Assembly: GCA_021234155.1 (NCBI GenBank)
Contig: JAJEKV010000058.1
Location: forward strand, 7,066,992-7,130,991
Length of the DNA: 64,000 nt
DNA from: Isoetes taiwanensis
Lineage: Eukaryota > Streptophyta > Lycopodiopsida > Isoetales > Isoetaceae
Direction of reading: 5' to 3'
The notes under the pieces are model-generated. The model saw only the letters and a program-made list of their open reading frames with translations. It ran no database searches and was not told the origin of the DNA. Below, piece after piece: positions 57,291-64,000 of the stretch. Positions within the stretch are counted from its first letter, which is position 1. Every line of letters begins with the position of its first letter. The translations under genes and the position numbers were made by a program.

Positions 57291-57918
57291 TCAGTCTTCT
57301 TCTTCAAGTAGGCCAACTGTGGCCTCTATGTCAGTGCTATCTAGATCTTCCAAGTCTTCATGCTCAAACAAAACATTAGTGAGATAAGAACTAGGATCTT
57401 TAAATTTATGAGTTACCTGGATGTCTATATCATAATTCTGCACTTTGCAAGCCCACATGCATAGTTTGGCTTTCTGTGGTTTCTTTGCAAAGAGCAGGGG
57501 CAGTGGATTTTGCTTCATGAACACTTGAGTTTTGCTGTTTTGGATCAGGTGTCCCTGTTTGTCAAACAAAAACATCAGAGCTGCTGCACTTTTCTCAAGT
57601 CTGGCATATCTCATTTCAGTATCAGACCAAATCTTGCTGGAAAAGGTCACAATGTTGTTGCATCAAAGCAAGGCCTATAGCCTTCTTGGTCACATTTAGA
57701 TAGGCTTGAAATGGTTCAGACAAGTTTGGTGGTTTGAGCAAGGTTGATTTGCAGATGGCTTTAATGATTGCCTCAAAGGAAGTTTGGCAGGCTTCTGTCC
57801 ATTCTACAGGTATGAACTTACTCTCCTTATTTGAGAACTTTCCTCCCTTGGTCAAGCTTGTGATAGGATAGACTGTATGAGAGAAGTGTGGCATGTACAT
57901 CCTTAAGAAACTTGTCAT
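57291..57918 (-). pseudogene. RT connection and gypsy RNase H
   Basis: 57,918-57,622 gives the RT thumb (FLRMYMPHFSHTVYPITSLT) and RNase H start AYLNVTKKAIGLALMQQ; 57,650-57,291, after a shift, continues FSSKIWSDTEMRYARLEKSA. Where an active gypsy RNase H has a catalytic Asp (TDAS), this has Asn (LNVT), so the domain is probably inactive, as is known for the first RNase H of Tat elements. Confidence 0.82.
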
Positions 57919-58005
57919 GCCTAGAAAGCTCTTGACTTGCTTGATGGTTTTGGGTGGTGTTAAGTTCCTGAGGGCTTGAATCTTGCTTTCTGCTACCTGG
58001 ATCCC

Positions 58006-58782
58006 CTAATCTGAGACTTCATGCCCAAGCAAATCTCCTTTGGAACAGAAGAAGATGCATTTTCTTGCGTTTAAGCTTACTCCTCCTTTCTTGCACAGAG
58101 AACAGAGTTGTGTGAGGTATGTCATGTGATCTTTTAGCGTAGAATTGACACAAAGATCATCTAAGAAAACTCTGAACAAACTGGGAGCCATATCCTTGAA
58201 AATGGTGTCCATTGCCCTTTGAAATGTGGCAGATGCATTCATAAGTCCAAAGGGCATTCTCTTCATGGCAAAAGTTCCCCAAGGTGTGACAAAGGATGTT
58301 TTGGCTTGGTCTTCTTCCTTGATACTGATCTGGTTAAAACCCGAGAAGCCATCCAAGAATGAATAAACCTCCTTCTTTGCAACTGCCTGCAATACTTCCT
58401 CAAGAAAAGGCAAAGGATAATAGTCTTTTATTGTTGCTTTGTTTAAATCCCTATAATCAATGCGTATCCTAATGGTTTTGTTCTTCTTTTCAACAGGCAC
58501 AATGCAAGACAACCAATCAGGATAAATGATTTCTTTTATGACTCCATCATCCTTCATTTTGAAAAGTTCTTCCCTAATAAGATCTAATAAAGAAGTGTTA
58601 ATTCTCCTAAGCTTTTGCATAACTGGTTTTGATTTTTCTTTTATCTCAATCTCAAATTCACAAACATTCTTATCTATTCCTAACAATTCCTTGTAATCCC
58701 AAACAAAAACATCATTCCAAGTATCAAAGAAGCTTACAAATGCTTCCCTTTCTTCTTCTTTGAACATGTCTCCTACATACAA
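58006..58782 (-). pseudogene. Ty3/gypsy reverse transcriptase
   Basis: 258 codons without interruption, covering fingers and palm: RIRIDYRDLNKATIKDYYPL, YSFLDGFSGFNQISI, KTSFVTPWGTFAMKRMPFGL and active site FRVFLDDL (FLDD for the more usual YVDD or YLDD). The frame ends at a stop where the thumb begins. Fed from gag-pol in life; here isolated by flanking shifts. Confidence 0.9.
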
Positions 58783-58979
58783 GACCCTATCTTCACCTTG
58801 ACTTCCCTTACCTCCTTTTCAGAGCTTGCATTGATTACCAAGATAGGATAGAGTTGTTGAAGTTCCTCATCCTCCAGATCTTCCTCCTTGATGGCTCCTT
58901 CAGCTAGATGCTCCAAGAGCACATCTCTGCATAGGGAAGCTGCCTCAGAGTTTAGTTCTCTTGGTATGTGCTGCAGTTT

Positions 58980-59270
58980 CTATTCCTCCAATGCCTGATC
59001 CTTGAGTTTTATCATCTCCTCATGCTTTGCCTGGTATTGTCCTTCATTTTGCCTGCATATGAGTTGAGAATCTCCAAAGACAACAAGGTTACTCACACCT
59101 AGATGGTTAGCTTCTTGAAGTCCTGCAATCAGTGCCTTGTATTCTGCCATATTTGAAGTTAGATTCTGATAGATTCTTCCTACCTTGGCTAACAATCTGT
59201 TATCTTTGTCTTTTAGGATTGCAGCACACGAAGCTATACTTAATTTCTTTGACACACCCCCATCAAATCA
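58980..59270 (-). pseudogene. Archaeal-type RNase H (second RNase H)
   Basis: FDGGVSKKLSIASCAAIL, NMAEYKALIAGLQEANHLGV and NLVVFGDSQLICRQNEGQYQ show the D, E and D of the RVT_3/archaeal RNase H fold. A TGA directly before FDGG (probably once TGG) interrupts the frame. It lies between protease and RT rather than after the gypsy RNase H. Confidence 0.8.
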
Positions 59271-59407
59271 CATGTAAGCACTCATTACCTTTTGCATACC
59301 TTTGTGCACTTCCAAGGGCAGGTTCTCCTTCTAAAAACTTCCTTGTGAGCTCCAAGCTGTGTTTTCTTCTCTGATTTTGACAAGCTACTCTCCAATTTGC
59401 CTGGGAA

Positions 59408-59984
59408 TCAGCATCTCCTCTTGAATAAAGTGGTAGGATTCATATCACCAAGTTTGTTAAAAAGTGTAACAGTTCTTTTTCCATCTAAGATGGTACATTC
59501 TCCCTTTGACAAAACTGGTCTTGCATGCACGGTTGATAGCCATCTTCTTCCCAAGAATAAGTCATAAATTTCTGACTTTTCATTAGCTCCCTCAAATGCC
59601 ACCACAACAAAATTTGCAGCTACTTTGATTCCTTCAATATCGAGTTGTTACATCATTCACCATGCCTAAAGGATTGATTCTTGAGTTTGAGAAGGATTTT
59701 AAGATCATAATGGCCTTTTTGTCTACTTCCAAACCACTAAGTTTCATGATATGATGTGGCATGACATTCAAAGGTGATCCTCCATCTAATAATACTTTGT
59801 TTAGGACCCTGTTACCAACTTTTGCAGTGCAGGTGAAGGCACCAGGATCATACTCTTCTTGTTTTAGCATTTGCTCAGCTATATGGTTGGTAAAGACAAC
59901 TTGCTCTTCTCTGGTGAGGTTTACTTGTTCTTCCTTAGACATATCCACAACTTTTTCTCTATAAGAAGGAGCAATTTTGAACAA
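59408..59984 (-). pseudogene. Retroviral-type aspartic protease
   Basis: 59,984-59,634 includes FTCTAKVGNRVLNKVLLDGG and SPLNVMPHHIMKLSGL; the active-site triad is DGG rather than D(S/T)G, as seen in many plant gypsy elements. A shift leads to 59,605-59,408 with LFLGRRWLSTVHARPVLSKG, the end of the protease. Confidence 0.75.
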
Positions 59985-60217
59985 AGTCAGTAGATCTACA
60001 CTAACTTTGGCATTTTTGAGCAGGTATTCAAATTCATCACTGCCCTTTTCAGAAATTTTTGATAGGGAGGAGGGGGTACAACCTGATTCTCGACTTGTTT
60101 TTGTTTTTTAATGTCTGGTTCATGAAGCTCAATCTCTGCCTCCTTGCCTTTGGCGTTGAGGGCTCCTCTTGTGTGCACAGCCATGATTTCTTCTTCTCTT
60201 TCAAAGCTTTAAGCTCC

Positions 60218-61390
60218 CTAGTACAGTGAACAACTTTCTTCTTGCAAGAATCTGATGGAGGAAGAAACCTCAGGTCTTGAAAAATATCTTTCTTCCTGCA
60301 AAAACTTAACAGAAGCACTTGGCTCACTAGCCTTAGATTTTTCTTGCCTAGCAAAATATTCTTTGACACTATATTTATCTTCATAGTGTCCTATAGCTTT
60401 GCAGAAAGCACAAAGGGGACACTCTTTACCATAGTACCCCTTCTTACCACATTTTAGACACGTCCTATACCAGCAATAGTCTGAATAATGGGTGTTTCTG
60501 GTGCAATGAGTACAAGCTGGATAAACTCTCCTCTCTGGTTGGCTGGCCTTCATTTTCATGAGTTGTTTAGTGACCTCAGCCAAGGCCTCAGTGACGTTGA
60601 GATCTGATCTCATGTCTGACTCAGAGCAGTCTGCATCATCAGTCTTAGGCTTCTTTTTTTTCTTTTTGGATGGCATAGACAGGTATCAGAGCAGAGCCTA
60701 TGTATTCTTGGTCATAATCAGGGAAAAAAGGATCATTGGAAGCCTGCAAGTCATCAGGAAGGTAGGCTAGCATTTCAGAGGCTTCAATGGATCTTGTAAA
60801 AGCCTTATTTATGGTGTCAAAACCTTCTTGCTTGTGCAGCTTCAGCATTTTTCTGTAAACTCGAGGTCTGCTGCTTAATCCCCTTATAAAAGAAGCAACC
60901 AAATGCAAGGTATGGTTAGGCACCTTGTGCACTTGGCGCTTGGTGAGATAGCAATTAAACCTTTCAACATATTGGTGAATTGTTTCACCATTTTTTATAT
61001 GAAAGTTCTGCAGTTCAAAGACCAAATCTTGAGGTTCAAGAAGTCTACCAAACCTGGCTAAGAACTTCTTGACAATCTCCTCCTAGGTGTACTAATCACA
61101 TATTCTAACCAAGCTCTAACCTCTTCATTCTTAAAGCATTTCTTGAATTCAGCAAATTTACCTCACTTTTTGTAGCCATACTCTTAGTAGTATTCTTCAA
61201 AGGTTCTTAGAAAGTTATTGGCATTGATGCTTGGGTCAAACGTAGGAATAGGAGTAGGAATATTGAGTTCAAAAAATGTGCAAGGCATGCTTGAACCATT
61301 TGGTAGGGTAACATGTGGTATTGAAGATGGCTCAGGGTTTTCTGGTCGCTCAGCATGTTCAGTAGCATCAGTAAATCTCCTAGGAGCCAT
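60218..61390 (-). pseudogene. Gypsy gag (capsid and nucleocapsid)
   Basis: Starts MAPRRFTDATEHAERPEN at 61,390. The capsid continues in 61,025-60,645 (FHIKNGETIHQYVERFNCYL, FIRGLSSRPRVYRKMLKLHK), with shifts near 61,184 and 61,075. The nucleocapsid part, 60,676-60,218, has CTHCTRNTHYSDYCW and CLKCGKKGYYGKECPLC, zinc-knuckle-like CxxC repeats. Confidence 0.8.
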
Positions 61391-61490
61391 GAGTTCCAAG
61401 ATCCAAGTAAGATCTCGGTAGAACCTCCAAGATGTTGAAGGTATTTCTGGCAAACCTTCAACCTCAGTGGTTAAGAACCTCCAGGTTGCT

Positions 61491-62983
61491 TAAGGCAACC
61501 AATTTGTGGCTAACTTCCTGCACAAATCAACTCAAATTTGCTTGTGAACAAGCTATCCCTAAACAAGAAAAAACTGTTTACAAAATTTTGATTGCCAAAT
61601 GAGATGGGAAGATTATTTTTTGATATGAACACTTTGCAATAGATCCTCAGAAGTTTCTAGAAGATTCCTGCATAGGTCAAAGGCAAATGGTTAACCAAAA
61701 CTAGGTGAAAACACGCCTTCTGACTAGGTCAATTTTTGGTCAATGGAACTGGCAGAAAGCTGAAATTTGCAGATGAGAGAGTGGGAAGAATTTTTTGGAC
61801 TTTCTTTTTATGACACACTCTGACAACTCTGTAGGACATGTGCATCAGGTCAGAATAACAAAAAGATTGCTACTATGTGCTAAGATGTAATTTTCTTGCA
61901 GGTTTTTATAACAGTCTGTAACAGAGTTAAGAGATGAGTTTTTGAAGCAATGCTTAACACAATTTTTTGACTTTAATGACACAGGAAAATTCACAGGAAT
62001 TTGGCACAGGAAAATTCACAAAAGGTAGGAATCAAAGGTAATATATGACTTCAAAAGATAATATAAGACTTTATTGCATCAGATCTTCAAGAAATCTGAC
62101 ACAAGGAGGCAATGCAGGACAAACAAAGGTCATTCCTTAAGTAGGGTGTTGGATCTGATCACTTAAGGCGCTGTGGTGCTCAAAAAATCCCTGAAGCTTG
62201 ACTGTTCTTTTAAACCTGACAATTTCTGGTCGGTTCTTGGTAAAACAGGGTCAGATCTGGCTTCTTCTGCCTGCTAGACCTGTAGAATATTAGTTGAGGT
62301 GTTGTAGCCATGATTGCTACACTGGTACTGTAGAAATTGATGTCCCCTTTTCGAATAAACCCCCTGTGTGGCTCGATTCTTATCTCTGACAGCATCAAAT
62401 GGAGTTTTAACTGTTCTCAGCAAGGTTCTTGGCATGAAAAAGGTCAAATCGGGCCGGTTTGGCCATGATTTGCCTGTTAGTTAGGCTAGAATTTCGGATC
62501 TTGGCATGAATTTTTTAGGGTTCTTGAAAAAACAAGAATGAATATCCCACAGGCTTGCAGAAAAAAGGAGGCTCGGCGGATGGTCCAAAAAATGATGTGG
62601 ATTGGGGGTGGGGGGTGGGGGCGCAATAAAAACCATTTTTTTGCATAAGTGAAATGTGGCACGAACCCCAAGGGCTAGATGTGGTCAAAATGAGAAATTT
62701 TGACCACCTTTTTGTATATTTTTTTGTGGGCCTTCAGGTGGAAAAATCAAAATTTGAAAATAGCCAATTTTATTTTTTGGCCTATTTTCCATGGTGTAAA
62801 AGATGATGTGGCATGAGGGTGATGACTTGGCAATGGTGATGATGTGGCATGGTGATGTGGAGGGTGAGGTGTCAAAGAAAGTTTCCCTAGGTCAAATCTT
62901 GATGAGGTGGAAAAAAGTGTGAATGACACGTGTGAGGTAACTTGGTGATGATGTGGATGAAGTGTGATGATAGGATGGTGAGG
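61491..62983. other. Possible 5' LTR or leader of the gypsy element
   Basis: No gene. A region rich in GATGATGTGGCATG and GGTGAGGTGGC words (62,800-62,980) is an old degenerate short repeat. A GGGGGTGGGGGGTGGGGG run lies near 62,606. Confidence 0.4.
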
Positions 62984-63067
62984 TGGCAATAAATTTAGAC
63001 CGTTTAAAAAAGAAATTGATCATACCACACGTGGCATAAATTTAGACCATTTAAAAAAGAAATTGAA
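62984..63067. repeat. ~46-bp tandem duplication
   Basis: AAATTTAGACCGTTTAAAAA with AGAAATTGA (about 62,991-63,019) recurs as AAATTTAGACCATTTAAAAA with AGAAATTGA (63,038-63,066), one base different, both preceded by GTGGCA. Confidence 0.9.
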
Positions 63068-64000
63068 CAGGCACATAAAATGTACCCTTTCATTTTAACA
63101 TGGCATATGCGTTTCGATTTGCAAAAGCAAGTTTGGATGGGCGAGACTCCATTTCTTGGCATTGGGCGGTGTTGTGGAAACATTTTTGGGTTGCCCCTAA
63201 GGGGTCAAGCCCTCGTTGAGGTGGGTTTGTAGCATATTTTAGGTATATGCCAGTATATACCTAGAACATACCAATGACTGCTCCAAACCCGTCATAGCCT
63301 GTAAAATGGCGGTTGCCCCTGTTGCTGGAGAGGCACTGTGGAAACCGTGCATGCAACACCTTGTTTTCATAGCCGATTCTGCCGACTCTGCTACAGGTGC
63401 AATGCGGGTGGATCCAAGCTTCTCATGGTGGATCAAAGTAAGTTCTTCACTTTATATTTCTATAAAATGCGAGCTCCATACCTCAGAAATAAAACCTTAG
63501 GAACTGCACAATACTGTGCTGCCGCAATTGAGACGTAATTGAAGCAGCCATCTCAACCCGACACCTAAAAAAGACAGCAAGCTGAAGCTAGGTCGAATTG
63601 ATCTAATACGAGGGAAGCAATGCAGGCCTTGCATTTTTTGTCCTTCTAGGCCTGTCGCCATGTTATCTGTAGGTTATGTAGGAGTAGTATTGCTTCATGG
63701 TGGTTGCTGAACATGCATTGCCATCCAGAATGAATTTGCCATGCAGGTTAAATATTGCATGTTGCATAGATCTGCCACGGATCCAGGTTAAAGGCATAGA
63801 TTATCATCTATCCTAGACGATTACATTTGAGAATAGTTTATCTCATAATTTACTGCCTGCATCTTGTACAACCCCCCCACCTGACCTGGCACGGATCCAG
63901 ACCATACAATCTGCAAATCAAGGGCTGATGTAATGCCATGTCAGAGGGGGCTGCAAAACGAAGACTACCCGGGTTGAAGACTTTCATGTTTAATATTTCA
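63068..64000. other. Intergenic DNA with two hairpins
   Basis: TTGCCCCTAAGGGGTCAA (63,193-63,210) and TAGGTATA-TGCCAGTA-TATACCTA (63,240-63,263) are inverted repeats. Overlapping frames at 63,239-63,538 match nothing recognised. Confidence 0.45.

Larger units (their letters stand above)
56085..61490 (-). mobile_element. Ty3/gypsy retrotransposon, Tat-like, decayed
   Basis: Minus-strand coding order gag (61,390-60,218), protease (59,984-59,408), archaeal-type RNase H (about 59,270-58,980), RT (58,782-58,006), RT connection and RNase H (57,918-57,291), integrase (57,176-56,085). Every junction has shifts or stops. The dual RNase H and the lack of a chromodomain suggest the Tat lineage. A TTGGTTGCCTTAAG sequence near 61,489 precedes gag and could be a primer-binding site. 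The LTRs were not resolved. Confidence 0.88.

Noticed and set aside
61489..63000. 5' LTR of the gypsy element
   Set aside because: A candidate end (TGTGGCTAAC on the plus strand near 61,510) was considered, but no matching sequence exists at 54-56 kb, so LTR limits are not claimed.

Overview
The window is nuclear DNA of a land plant: introns with GT/AG borders, plant LINE, Ty3/gypsy and Helitron sequences, an intact plastid starch synthase gene with a transit peptide, and decayed F-box/LRR (COI1-like), TM9SF and PPR sequences. The style of the PPR remnants and the TE density suggest a seed-free vascular plant such as a fern, but that is inference. Only two genes look intact: a 15-exon starch synthase I on the minus strand (37,183-41,281) and a two-exon, 63-residue GPI-anchored-type peptide gene on the minus strand (26,027-26,305) with a TATA box. 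Nearly everything else is mobile, repetitive or broken.

Layout. 1-9.4 kb: repeats, including a nested palindrome (1.5 kb), a 29-bp palindromic minisatellite (2.35-2.88 kb), small tandem duplications, half of a foldback element (5.3 kb) and a GC-rich dispersed repeat. 9.4-13.5 kb: a SWIM-type zinc-finger pseudogene, a 560-bp homopurine tract, a Helitron 3' end and a frameshifted coiled-coil ORF. 14.6-16.6 kb: a LINE. 17.0-22.4 kb: two related foldback elements bracketing TM9SF and COI1 gene fragments and a long-TIR MITE. 22.8-27.8 kb: two copies of a hairpin-rich composite element around the small peptide gene; a diverged relative lies at 33.3-34.4 kb. 30.1-32.6 kb: a 5'-truncated LINE with a clear target-site duplication. 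34.5-36.75 kb: the helicase half of a Helitron ending at a canonical 3' hairpin-CTAG. 37.2-41.3 kb: starch synthase I. 42.4-43.98 kb: a complete LTR with a tRNA-iMet primer-binding site. 47.5-51.9 kb: a PPR pseudogene split by a LINE. 52.1-53.1 kb: another LINE piece. 54.1 kb: another Helitron end. 56.1-61.5 kb: a decayed Tat-like Ty3/gypsy element with two RNase H domains.

How the parts relate. The starch synthase gene is a single-copy-looking island in TE debris, with a same-strand Helitron remnant about 430 bp beyond its stop. Gene fragments (SWIM protein, TM9SF, COI1, PPR) all carry frameshifts or stops and lie beside Helitron or foldback ends, so capture or decayed duplication are both possible. 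The most unusual signals are the hairpin-rich composite element, whose nested stem-loop shows compensatory base changes in a diverged copy; the foldback family with an adjoining hairpin plus T tract; and the gag-PR-aRH-RT-RH-INT order of the gypsy element.
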